A model generated the notes under the pieces. The model saw nothing but the letters and a program-made list of their open reading frames with translations. It was not told the origin of the DNA and ran no database searches. Shown here piece by piece: positions 40,642 through 49,402 of a stretch of DNA of 64,000 nucleotides. The position numbers and the translations under genes are program-made. Source of the DNA: CAIQJJ01 sp964606085 (lineage in GTDB: Bacteria; Chloroflexota; Anaerolineae; Anaerolineales; UBA4823); the NCBI GenBank assembly GCA_964606085.1, contig CAZSFD010000009.1, positions 25,351-89,350 of the forward strand. Reading direction: 5' to 3'. Position 1 is the stretch's first letter. Every line of letters starts with the position of its first letter.

Positions 40642-42441
40642 GTGGATAACTGGCCTGCACTTTTCGCACTCTTCGTCACGGTAGCAGCAGGGATTTTGCT
40701 GATGTCCGAAAAGCTGCGCCCGGATGTGGTCGGGTTACTGGTTCTGGTAACTCTCGGGTTGACCCATACCGTGCCGACTGATGCGCTGTTCAGCGGCTTT
40801 AGCGGTTCGGCGGTGATGACTATTTTGGGCGTTTCCATTTTGTCGGAGGGGCTGCGTCAGACCGGTGTGGCGCGGCAATTGGGCCGCACGATGCAGCGTG
40901 TGGCAGGCCAGCGTCAGGGAGCGCTGATCTTGGTGACGTTACTTACCTCAGCCGGATTATCACTTTTTATGAACAACATCGCCGCGGTGGGCGTGCTGCT
41001 GCCCGCGGTCACCGTCCTTTCACGCCAGACACGCCTGGTGCCATCCCGTTTGATGATGCCGTTGGCCTATGGGGTGCTGCTGGGCGGCATGGCCACGCTG
41101 CTGACCACATCCAACATCATCCTCAGTGGAGCGCTGCGTTCAGCCGGGTATGAACCCTTTGGTCTGCTCGATTTTTTACCCATCGGCATCCCGGTGGTCA
41201 TCGTCGGCACGCTTTACATGCTCACCCTCGGGCGCAAGCTGCTGCCCAGCCAATTTCCATCCCAAGAAGCGGCCAACAACCAGCAACTCGATGCGGCCCT
41301 GTTCAGCCTGTATGGCATTGAGAAGAGCCTGTGCCATATCGTGGTTCTGCCTGGTTCGGCATTGGCAGGGCGCGATATTCAAGATGGGCAGTGGCATCAA
41401 CGCTTTGGGCTTAGCGTCGTCGGGTTGATCCGCAACGGGCGGGTGCAAATGGCGCCCCGGCGCGAAGAATTGATCCATGCCGGCGACCTTCTTCTGGCGC
41501 AGGGCTGCCCCGAAGAGACGAGCTTACAGCCTTTTGGCCTGAAAACGCTGGAAAACCCCGCCGCTTCAACACAAGTGACCGATGATGCCGTCATCCTGGC
41601 CGAAGTTGTGCTGGCGCCCCACAATCGCCTGGTTGGAAAGAGCCTGCGCCAACTGCATTTTCGCGAGAAATATGGCTTCAATGTGCTGGCGTTCTGGCGC
41701 GAGGGCAAACCACTTCACACCGACCTGGCCACCACGGCCTTGCACTACGGCGATGTGCTGCTGGTGCAGGGCCATGCCGCGCAATTGCGCGTGCTGCGCT
41801 CCGAACCCGATTTCATCGTCCTCGAAGAAGATCCCGACCCGATCACCAAGCCAGGCAAAAGTTGGCTGGCGGTGCTGATCACCCTGGTGGCGCTGGGCCT
41901 TTCCGCGGCTGAACTGCTGCCGATGACGGTGGCCGCCATGCTGGGCGCAGTGGCGCTGCTGCTGACCAACTGCCTGAGCATGGAAGAAGCCTACCGCGCC
42001 ATCGAATGGAAGGCTATCTTTCTCATCGCGGGGATGTGGCCGCTCAGCACTGCCATCCTGTCCAGCGGGCTGGCCGACCAGGTGGTGGCACAGATTTTAC
42101 GCTTCTTTGGGCATCCACCATCGCTCGTTTCGGCAGCCATTCTGCTGGTCATCACCTTCGTCATCACCCAGTTAATGGGCGGGCAGGTGGCTTCGCTGGT
42201 GATGGCGCCCCTGGCCATCTCAGCCGCGCAGACGATGGGCGTGGATGTGCGCGGCATGGGCATAGCCGTGGCTTTGGGCTGTTCGCTGGCCTTCCCCACG
42301 CCCTTTGGTCATCCGGTCAATATCGTGGTGATGAGCGCCGGCGGTTATACCTTCAAAGATTATTTGCGTGTGGGTACGCCGCTAACGGTGCTGATCGCCG
42401 TGGTCATTCTGGTTGGTTTGCGTCTATTTTGGGGTGTCTGA
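40642..42441 (+). CDS. SLC13/DASS-type carrier with two TrkA-C domains
   Basis: 599 residues from GTG 40642 (ATG 40702 is possible). Two helix blocks: residues 1-200 with SAGLSLFMNNIAAVGVLLP and MPLAYGVLLGGMATLLTTSNII (the conserved family turn), and about 415-599. Between them are two TrkA_C/RCK_C domains (about 215-300 and 310-395, each with VVLPGSALAGRDI or VVLAPHNRLVGKSLRQL). Such carriers move sulfate, phosphate or dicarboxylates with Na+, and the TrkA-C units bind ligand. First of five closely packed plus-strand genes to 46158. Confidence 0.9.
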   Translation: MDNWPALFALFVTVAAGILLMSEKLRPDVVGLLVLVTLGLTHTVPTDALFSGFSGSAVMTILGVSILSEGLRQTGVARQLGRTMQRVAGQRQGALILVTLLTSAGLSLFMNNIAAVGVLLPAVTVLSRQTRLVPSRLMMPLAYGVLLGGMATLLTTSNIILSGALRSAGYEPFGLLDFLPIGIPVVIVGTLYMLTLGRKLLPSQFPSQEAANNQQLDAALFSLYGIEKSLCHIVVLPGSALAGRDIQDGQWHQRFGLSVVGLIRNGRVQMAPRREELIHAGDLLLAQGCPEETSLQPFGLKTLENPAASTQVTDDAVILAEVVLAPHNRLVGKSLRQLHFREKYGFNVLAFWREGKPLHTDLATTALHYGDVLLVQGHAAQLRVLRSEPDFIVLEEDPDPITKPGKSWLAVLITLVALGLSAAELLPMTVAAMLGAVALLLTNCLSMEEAYRAIEWKAIFLIAGMWPLSTAILSSGLADQVVAQILRFFGHPPSLVSAAILLVITFVITQLMGGQVASLVMAPLAISAAQTMGVDVRGMGIAVALGCSLAFPTPFGHPVNIVVMSAGGYTFKDYLRVGTPLTVLIAVVILVGLRLFWGV

Positions 42442-43484
42442 TGAACGATGTGCCACCTTCTCCCCCTCCTGGCAGCGATACGGTGTGGACCTATCGCGGC
42501 TACCACCTGCGCCCGGGCGAATTTACCACCGCCATGGTGCATTTCTTCCGCGCCGAGGTCACACGCACCAATGTATGGCGGCAACGGCTGGATACGACAA
42601 CCAACTGGGCCGTGGTCACCACCGGCGCGGCGGTTTCCATCGCCTTTACGAACCTGGAAACCTTCGCCGATGTGATCCTGTTGAACATGCTCTTGATCAC
42701 CATGTTCCTGTGGATCGAAGCCCGGCGCTACCGTTATTACGAATTATGGAGCGAGCGCGTGCGCCTGCTCGAAACCGATTTCTTCGCCGCCATGCTCGTG
42801 CCTCCCTTCGCCCCCTCCGCCGATTGGGCCGAGAGCCTGGCAGAAAGCCTGTTGCAGCCCGATTTTCCGATCTCAATGCTCGAAGCCCTGGGACGGCGCG
42901 TGCGGCGTAACTATTGGTGGCTGTTCATCACCATGATGATCGCCTGGTTTGGCAAGCTCTACCTGCACCCCTACCCGGCGGCGACGCTGACCGAAACCGT
43001 CAGCCGGGCAGCGATTGGGCCAGTGAGCGGCCAGGCCATTTTCATTGGCACGCTGCTCTATGTCAGCGCCTTTCTACTGGTGGGCCTGCTGACCATGGGT
43101 ATGCACGAGGCTTCTGGCGAGGTGTTGCCGCGTTTCGTGGGCGAACAAATGGCCATGGGTACCAACCAGCCCGCCAGGGGATTCCAGGCCTGGTTCCGCC
43201 GTTCGACGCGGCGCAAACAATTTATGGCGATGATCATCACCAGCCAGGCCGAAGCCATCAGCCGGAAAGTTTTCGAGCAGCTCAAGCGTGGCGCAACACG
43301 ACTGCCCGGCATGGGCATGTACACCGGCGAACCACGCGATGTCTTGCTGTGCGCCCTGACCGTTACCGAAATCAACCAACTCAAAGCGCTGGTCAGTGAA
43401 AAAGACCCCGCCGCGTTTGTTATCATTTCACCAGCGCAAGAAATTTTGGGCCGCGGCTTCATGCCGCTGCCACAGGAAAAGTGA
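42441..43484 (+). CDS. DUF2270-type membrane protein with DUF2179-like tail
   Basis: 347 residues from ATG 42441, sharing one base with the SLC13 stop (TGATG). The N-terminal ~210 residues (FFRAEVTRTNVWRQRLDTTTNWAVV, EARRYRYYELWSERVRLLE) fit DUF2270, with four helices. The C-terminal ~90 (QAEAISRKVFEQLKRGATRLPGMGMYTG...DPAAFVIISPAQEILGRGF) match the DUF2179 domain normally found on YitT-like proteins, a likely ligand-binding module. The combination is unusual. Function unknown. Confidence 0.8.
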   Translation: MNDVPPSPPPGSDTVWTYRGYHLRPGEFTTAMVHFFRAEVTRTNVWRQRLDTTTNWAVVTTGAAVSIAFTNLETFADVILLNMLLITMFLWIEARRYRYYELWSERVRLLETDFFAAMLVPPFAPSADWAESLAESLLQPDFPISMLEALGRRVRRNYWWLFITMMIAWFGKLYLHPYPAATLTETVSRAAIGPVSGQAIFIGTLLYVSAFLLVGLLTMGMHEASGEVLPRFVGEQMAMGTNQPARGFQAWFRRSTRRKQFMAMIITSQAEAISRKVFEQLKRGATRLPGMGMYTGEPRDVLLCALTVTEINQLKALVSEKDPAAFVIISPAQEILGRGFMPLPQEK

Positions 43485-43496
43485 GGAGACCAGACC

Positions 43497-44225
43497 ATGA
43501 ACCGATATCCTGCCCAACAAAACTGGTTGCGCCTCTTGGCGGCGATGATATACCTGACCGGCGTTTTGCTGACCCTGGCTTTAACTATCGTAGCGGTGTG
43601 GGCTGATGCCGAAGCCGTTTTCTACGGCTTCAACAAACTGGGCGATGACCCCCTCGAAACACTCCGTTGTCCGGTGCTTGTCACACCCAATCAGCCTGGC
43701 CTGATTACCGCCGATTTCACCAATATCGGCGAAAAAGCGATCAACCTCACCATCCACTACAGCTTCAGCGGAAGCGGTGCCATCAACCGCCAAAATGAAA
43801 AATTGCCCCTCGAACCTTATCAAACCAAAACCAAAACCTGGCAGGTGACCGCCCAGCAGGTGGATATGCACTGGTTCATCTTCGCCCAAATCGGCCATTT
43901 CGCAGCCCGCTTGATGCCTTTTCGCTATCAGACCTGCGGTATGCTGATGCTGCCCGTGCCCTGGCTGACCGGTGATCAGTTGTTTACGCTGTGGTTTGTC
44001 TTGGGCGTTGGCGGGCTGGTGGCTGGCATTGGCTTATGGGTGCGTTTCAGCCAGCCGTTGGAAGGAAAGCGGTTCGAGGTCTACCGTGCCATGCGTTTTC
44101 TGGCGATCTTCGTGTTGGTTAGTTTATTGGTGGCCTTGCAGGGCTGGTGGCCGATTGGCATTTTGCTCCTGGCGGGTGTCTTTCTGACCATTGCCTCCAT
44201 GCTGGCCTTGACCTTGATGTCATGA
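43497..44225 (+). CDS. Membrane protein with extracytoplasmic domain
   Basis: 242 residues: one N-terminal helix (about 12-36), a ~110-residue beta-rich outer domain (RCPVLVTPNQPGLITADFTNIGEKAINLTIHYSF, an Ig-like arrangement), then three C-terminal helices. GAGGAG precedes the ATG. The stop overlaps the start of the SGNH lipoprotein (ATGA). No named family recognised. Confidence 0.7.
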   Translation: MNRYPAQQNWLRLLAAMIYLTGVLLTLALTIVAVWADAEAVFYGFNKLGDDPLETLRCPVLVTPNQPGLITADFTNIGEKAINLTIHYSFSGSGAINRQNEKLPLEPYQTKTKTWQVTAQQVDMHWFIFAQIGHFAARLMPFRYQTCGMLMLPVPWLTGDQLFTLWFVLGVGGLVAGIGLWVRFSQPLEGKRFEVYRAMRFLAIFVLVSLLVALQGWWPIGILLLAGVFLTIASMLALTLMS

Positions 44226-44902
44226 ACCGGTTCGCGGTGCTTACACTCCTGCTGCTGATCGGCTGCACGCCTGCGCTGCCAACGATGACCCCCACCCCCA
44301 TCCGCCTGCTGGCCCTCGGTGACTCGTATACCATTGGTGAAAGCGTCAGCGCCGCCGAACGATTCCCGATGCAACTGGCCGCCCGGTTGCGCGCCAACGG
44401 CCTGGCCGTGATTGACCCTGAAATCATCGCCCGCACCGGCTGGACGACCGGCGAACTATCGGCAGGCATTGACCAGGCCAAACCACAAGCGCCGTATGAT
44501 TACGTCACCCTGCTGATCGGCGTCAACAACCAATACCGCGGCTACCCACTGGCTACCTATCGCGACGAATTTCGCAGCCTGTTGCAGCAAGCCATCGGCT
44601 TCGCCGGCGCTAGGCCAGAACGCGTCATCGTGCTATCCATTCCCGATTGGGGCGTCACGCCTTTTGCGTGGGGCGCCAACACCACCCAAATCGCGGCTGA
44701 AATTGACGCCTTCAATGCCGCCAACCGCGCCGAAACCGAAGCCGCCGGTGCGCTCTATGTGGATATTACGCCGATCTCACGCCGGGCCGTCGAAGAAAAG
44801 GACTTGATCGCCAGCGACGGCCTGCACCCTTCAGCAAAAATGTATGCCGCCTGGGTGGAGCAAATTCTCCAACAGGTGGCCTTTTCACCAGAGACACGAT
44901 GA
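44222..44902 (+). CDS. SGNH/GDSL hydrolase lipoprotein (TesA-like)
   Basis: 226 residues. Lipobox LIGC (Cys15). LALGDSYTIGE contains the nucleophile Ser, TGWTTGEL the block II Gly, LIGVNNQYRG the block III Asn, and DGLHPSAKMYAAW the Asp/His pair, so all four SGNH blocks are intact, unlike the Cys variant at 13448. Acts on ester bonds of an unknown extracellular substrate. Coupled to genes on both sides by 4-nt overlaps. Confidence 0.88.
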   Translation: MNRFAVLTLLLLIGCTPALPTMTPTPIRLLALGDSYTIGESVSAAERFPMQLAARLRANGLAVIDPEIIARTGWTTGELSAGIDQAKPQAPYDYVTLLIGVNNQYRGYPLATYRDEFRSLLQQAIGFAGARPERVIVLSIPDWGVTPFAWGANTTQIAAEIDAFNAANRAETEAAGALYVDITPISRRAVEEKDLIASDGLHPSAKMYAAWVEQILQQVAFSPETR

Positions 44903-46158
44903 TCTCCCTCGCCAACCACCTCGATTCGATTGACGAACTGGCAGCCTTCCGCCAACGCTTTGCGATCACCGATCCAGATACCATCTATCTCGATGGCAAC
45001 TCATTGGGCCGGCTGCCGCTGGCAACCGTAGACCAGTTGAAAACGGTGGTCGAAAAGCAGTGGGGCGAGCGGCTGGTGCGTGGCTGGAATGAAAGCTGGA
45101 TGGATGCCCCACGCCGGGCAGGCGACAAAATTGCCGTGCTGCTCGGTGCGCGGCCGGGCGAAATTCTGGTCAGCGATTCGACCTCGGTCAACCTGTTCAA
45201 ATTGGCGGCGGCAGCGCTGCGCTATCAGAGCGGACGAAATGAAATCATCAGTGATGAACTCAATTTCCCTTCTGATCTCTATATTTTGCAGGGCATCAGC
45301 CAACTGCTGGCGCAAGGGCATCAGATCACCTTGCTGCCCAGCCGCGATAGCATTCAGGTCAAAACGACCGATGTAGATGCCGCCCTGGGCAAGCAGACCG
45401 CCCTGCTCAGTTTGAGCCATGTCGCCTTCAAAAGCGCCTTTTTGTACAAAATGCAGGAGATCACCGCACTGGCGCACATGAGCGGCGCACTGGCGCTGTG
45501 GGATTTGAGCCATTCGGCGGGGGTCGTGCCGATCAAATTGAATGCCTGGGATGTGGATTTGGCGGTCGGCTGCACCTACAAGTATCTCAACAGCGGGCCG
45601 GGTGCGCCGGCCTTTTTATATGTGCGCGAAGACTTGCAAGAAAAGCTATTACAGCCCATTTGGGGTTGGTTTGGCAGCGCGAATGCTTTTCAGTTCAACC
45701 AGGAGTACACCCCCGCCCCGGGCATTGCCCGCTTTGCCGTTGGCACACCGCCCATCCTCTCACTCTCGGCCATCGAAATTGGCGTAGAAATGCTGCTCGA
45801 AGCCGGCGTCCGGCGTGTGCGCACCAAAAGTATGCGCCAAACGGAATACCTGATCGCCCTGGCCCAGGAGTGGCTGCTGCCCCTGGGCTTCAGCTTCGGC
45901 ACACCGCTCAACCCGGCCCGGCGCGGCTCGCACGTTGCGTTGCGCCACCCCGAAGCCTACCGCATCAACCGCGCCATGATCGAGGCCGTCTCGCCGCGTG
46001 TCATCCCCGATTTTCGCGCTCCCGATAACCTGCGCCTGGGCATATCGCCGCTCTACACCAGCTACGATGACATCCTGCGGGCGCTGCTGCGCATGAAAGA
46101 AATCGTGGCCAAGAAAGAATATGAAGCCTTCTCCGCTGCGCCACTACCGGTGACTTAG
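44899..46158 (+). CDS. kynU: Kynureninase
   Basis: 419 residues, fold-type I PLP enzyme. DTIYLDGNSLGRLP at the start, DSTSVNLFKL, and DLAVGCTYKYLNSGPGAPAFLYV carrying the PLP Lys match KynU. FGSANAFQF and RRGSHVALRH fit the C-terminal domain. It splits kynurenine to anthranilate and alanine, feeding anthranilate to the trp pathway or degradation. No kynA/kynB lies nearby. The trp operon starts 7.7 kb downstream but is separate. The ATG overlaps the SGNH stop by 4 nt. Confidence 0.9.
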   Translation: MISLANHLDSIDELAAFRQRFAITDPDTIYLDGNSLGRLPLATVDQLKTVVEKQWGERLVRGWNESWMDAPRRAGDKIAVLLGARPGEILVSDSTSVNLFKLAAAALRYQSGRNEIISDELNFPSDLYILQGISQLLAQGHQITLLPSRDSIQVKTTDVDAALGKQTALLSLSHVAFKSAFLYKMQEITALAHMSGALALWDLSHSAGVVPIKLNAWDVDLAVGCTYKYLNSGPGAPAFLYVREDLQEKLLQPIWGWFGSANAFQFNQEYTPAPGIARFAVGTPPILSLSAIEIGVEMLLEAGVRRVRTKSMRQTEYLIALAQEWLLPLGFSFGTPLNPARRGSHVALRHPEAYRINRAMIEAVSPRVIPDFRAPDNLRLGISPLYTSYDDILRALLRMKEIVAKKEYEAFSAAPLPVT

Positions 46159-46262
46159 AAGCTACCTGGGTATGTCTGATTGTCGGAGAAAACTTTTAGG
46201 GTCGAACTACTGGTAGAATCAGTTATCCCGTTTCTCTTTCAAACCTCGAAAGGTGTTTTTCT

Positions 46263-49200
46263 ATGACCCTCCCTCTTGAATGGCTGCACCGTATCCAACG
46301 CTGGCAGGCTGCCCTGGCGCAGCTTACCTACCAGCCGCTCGGTGCCATCGAAATGAGCGGCTTCGCCACCCTCGAACAACTGACCGCCGAGCAAGCCCTG
46401 CAAGGCGAGTTCAAACCCATGCCGCCGGGCACGCCCTGGGGCGCAAAATGGGAATATGGCTGGTTCAAAGGCCGTTTCGTCGTCCCACCTGAAGCAGCCG
46501 GCAAGCGCATTGTTTTTCGCTGCCATTTGGGCGGCGAAGCCCTGGCCTGGGTCAATGGCGTGCTGACCGGCTCCTTCGGCTGGGGCCACCGTGAGATCAC
46601 CGTTGCCCGCAGCGGCGAACCCGGTTCAGTCTACGATTTGCTGCTCGAAGCCTACGCCGGCCACGGGCGCATCACCGTCGGCGACGGCCCCGTGCCGCAT
46701 GGCGTCCAGACCGTGCCGCCGGTCGGCCCAACACAGGTGCAGGTGGTCGAATGCACGTTTGGCGTCTGGCGCGAAGAAATCTATCAGCTCGAATTGGACT
46801 TCAACACGCTGTTCGATCTGCGCAACGGGCTGGACGAAAAACTGCTGCGCACCGCCGAAATTGACGAGGGCCTGTTTGAATCCACGCTGATCTTCGACCC
46901 CGAACTGCCCGAAGAAGCCATGCTCGCCAGCGCTACCGCCGCCCGCGCCCGCCTCAAGCCGCTGCTCGACGCCCACAACGGCCCCACCATGCCCGTGCTG
47001 CACGCCTTCGGCCACGCCCACATAGATGTGGCCTGGCTGTGGCCGCTGCAAGAGACCGAACGCAAAATGGCGCGCACCATCATCAACCAGATGGCATTGT
47101 TCGATGAATACCCCAACCACAAATTCCTGCAAAGCCAGGCGCACCTGTATGGGATGCTGCGCCAGAAATACCCCGAACTGTACGCCCGCGTCAAACAGGC
47201 GATCCACGAAGGCAAGATCATCCCCGATGGCGCGATGTGGGTCGAACCCGATACCAACATCGCCGGCGGCGAAGCGCTGATCCGCCAGGTGTTGTATGGC
47301 CGCCGCTTCTTTGCCGAAGAATTTGGCTTCGACAGCCGCGTGCTGTGGCTGCCCGACGTGTTCGGCTATTCGGGGGCGCTGCCGCAAATCCTGAAAGGCT
47401 GCGGCTGCGTCGGCTTCGCCACGCAGAAGATCACCTGGGCCTACAACGGCGGCGAACCCTTCCCCTATAACACCTTCTGGTGGGAAGGCATTGACGGCAG
47501 CGCCATCCCCGCCCACATCTACACCGATTACAACTCGCAAACCCGCCCCAGCGCCATCTTCGAGCGCTGGAACACCCGCCTGCAAAAGAACGGCATCAAG
47601 TCGTTCATTTTGGCCTTCGGCTGGGGCGATGGCGGCGGCGGGCCAGAGCGCAATCACCTGGAATACCTGCGCCGCGCCGCCGACCTGGAAGGTTTGCCGC
47701 GGGTACAGATTTCCTCGCCTGCCGAATTTTTCGCCGACCTCGAAAAGCAGGGCCTGCCCAAAGAGCGTTACGTGGGCGAACTGTACTTCCAGGCGCATCG
47801 CGGCACGTACACCTCACAGGCCAAAACCAAGCGCGGCAACCGCAAAGCCGAAATCGCCCTGCGTGAGGCCGAACTGTGGGCCACCGCCGCCCACGCCCTC
47901 AACGACTTCCCCTTTACCCCTAAAAGCCTCGGCGATGCCTGGCAAGATCACCTGCTGTGCCAGTTCCACGATATTCTGCCCGGCTCTTCCATCGAACGCG
48001 TCTACCAGGAAGCCGAAGCCACACTGGCTGGCGTGATCACCACCGCCGACAAACTGGCCCACGCCGCCGCCGAAACCTTCGTAGATGTGCCACCTGCGGC
48101 TGCGACCAGCGGCGCAGGGCAATCTGCGCACAGCGCCGCTTCGATGACGATCTTCAACTCGCTCAACTGGCCGCGCACCGTGCTCGTTGATACGGCCTCC
48201 GGCTTCAAAGAAGTCACCGTCCCCTCTTGCGGCTACACCACCCTGCACCGCCTCGATTCGCCCACCAAGCCCGGCACGCCCGTCACCGTCGGCCACAATG
48301 GCGATAACCTGCTGTACATGGAAAATGAGTTTATCCGTGTGCAATTCAACGCCCGCGGCGAAGTGACCAGCCTGTTCGACAAAGAAACCCGCCGCGAGAC
48401 GCTCTCTGCCCCCGCCAACCAGTTCCGCCTGTACAAAGACGTTCCCACCAACTGGGACGCCTGGGACTTGGACAGCGCCTACGAACTGCAACCCGTCGCC
48501 ACCGACGAACCCGCCACGCTCGAAATCATCGCCACTGGCCCGCTGCAAGCGCAAATCAAACTCACGCGCGCCCTGGGCCAATCCTCCATCACACAAAGCA
48601 TCACCTTGCGCCGCGCCAGCCGCCGCCTCGAATTTGAGACGACGATTGATTGGCAGGAGAAGCACAAGCTGCTCAAGGTGGCCTTCCCCACCAACATCCA
48701 CGCCAACGAAGCCATCCACGAGATTCAGTTCGGCCACCTGCGCCGCCCCAACCACCGCTCGCGCCAATACGACGCCGACCGCTTCGAGGTCAGCAACCAC
48801 AAATGGACGGCGCTGGCCGAGGAGAACCGCGGCGTGGCCGTACTCAACGACTGCAAATATGGCGTCAACGTGTTGGGCGGCACGATCAACCTGACCCTGC
48901 TCAAATCGGCCCTGGCCCCCGATATGAAAGCCGATAAGGGCATCCAGACCTTCACCTATGCGCTGTACCCATGGAGCGGCACATTCGCCGAGTGCAACCT
49001 GGTGCGCGAAGCCTACGAGCTTAACATCCCGCCAATGATCATCCCCGGCGAGGCGGGCCAGGGTTCGCTGCTGGCCGTAGATGCGCCCAACATCATCCTT
49101 GAAACGGTCAAACTGGCCGAGGATGGTTCTGGCGATGTAATTTTGCGCTTCTACGAGAGCAAACGCATGGCTACGCGCTGCACGCTCACCCTCGGCATCC

Positions 49201-49325
49201 CCGCCAACGCCGCCCTGCAAACCGACCTGACCGAAGAAGGCGGCGAGCCGCTGGCGATTGGCTTTGGCAATGTGGCGCTCGATTTCAGGCCGTTTGAGAT
49301 CAAAACCGTCAGGTTGAAGGTTTGA
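46263..49325 (+). CDS. Alpha-mannosidase, GH38
   Basis: 1020 residues. HAFGHAHIDVAWLWPLQET (from residue 246) gives the zinc His/Asp pair, WLPDVFGYSGALPQ holds nucleophile Asp365, and WGDGGGGPERNHLEYLRR and LCQFHDILPGSSIERVYQEAE supply the remaining metal and active-site residues. The large C-terminal beta domain is complete (FRPFEIKTVRLKV). Cytosolic, no signal peptide, like bacterial and vacuolar-type GH38 enzymes that degrade mannosides. Ends at the 26-bp hairpin at 49348. The convergent dehydrogenase/DeoR pair suggests a sugar-use neighbourhood. Confidence 0.93.
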   Translation: MTLPLEWLHRIQRWQAALAQLTYQPLGAIEMSGFATLEQLTAEQALQGEFKPMPPGTPWGAKWEYGWFKGRFVVPPEAAGKRIVFRCHLGGEALAWVNGVLTGSFGWGHREITVARSGEPGSVYDLLLEAYAGHGRITVGDGPVPHGVQTVPPVGPTQVQVVECTFGVWREEIYQLELDFNTLFDLRNGLDEKLLRTAEIDEGLFESTLIFDPELPEEAMLASATAARARLKPLLDAHNGPTMPVLHAFGHAHIDVAWLWPLQETERKMARTIINQMALFDEYPNHKFLQSQAHLYGMLRQKYPELYARVKQAIHEGKIIPDGAMWVEPDTNIAGGEALIRQVLYGRRFFAEEFGFDSRVLWLPDVFGYSGALPQILKGCGCVGFATQKITWAYNGGEPFPYNTFWWEGIDGSAIPAHIYTDYNSQTRPSAIFERWNTRLQKNGIKSFILAFGWGDGGGGPERNHLEYLRRAADLEGLPRVQISSPAEFFADLEKQGLPKERYVGELYFQAHRGTYTSQAKTKRGNRKAEIALREAELWATAAHALNDFPFTPKSLGDAWQDHLLCQFHDILPGSSIERVYQEAEATLAGVITTADKLAHAAAETFVDVPPAAATSGAGQSAHSAASMTIFNSLNWPRTVLVDTASGFKEVTVPSCGYTTLHRLDSPTKPGTPVTVGHNGDNLLYMENEFIRVQFNARGEVTSLFDKETRRETLSAPANQFRLYKDVPTNWDAWDLDSAYELQPVATDEPATLEIIATGPLQAQIKLTRALGQSSITQSITLRRASRRLEFETTIDWQEKHKLLKVAFPTNIHANEAIHEIQFGHLRRPNHRSRQYDADRFEVSNHKWTALAEENRGVAVLNDCKYGVNVLGGTINLTLLKSALAPDMKADKGIQTFTYALYPWSGTFAECNLVREAYELNIPPMIIPGEAGQGSLLAVDAPNIILETVKLAEDGSGDVILRFYESKRMATRCTLTLGIPANAALQTDLTEEGGEPLAIGFGNVALDFRPFEIKTVRLKV

Positions 49326-49347
49326 AAGTTGGAAGGTTTTCCCATTC

Positions 49348-49402
49348 TGTCGTAAAAATAAAGTTCGCCGGGCGATGCCCGGCGAACTTTATTTTTACGA
49401 CA
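49348..49402. terminator. Perfect 26-bp inverted repeat, bidirectional terminator
   Basis: Arms 49348-49373 and 49377-49402 are exact reverse complements around a 3-nt loop, with GTTCGCCGGGC cores and A5/T5 runs. It overlaps the last codons of the dehydrogenase gene, so part of the stem is coding. Confidence 0.85.

Noticed and set aside
46626..49220. Long minus-strand open frames opposite the alpha-mannosidase gene
   Set aside because: Shadow frames of a clear GH38 gene with no motif, ribosome site or promoter of their own.
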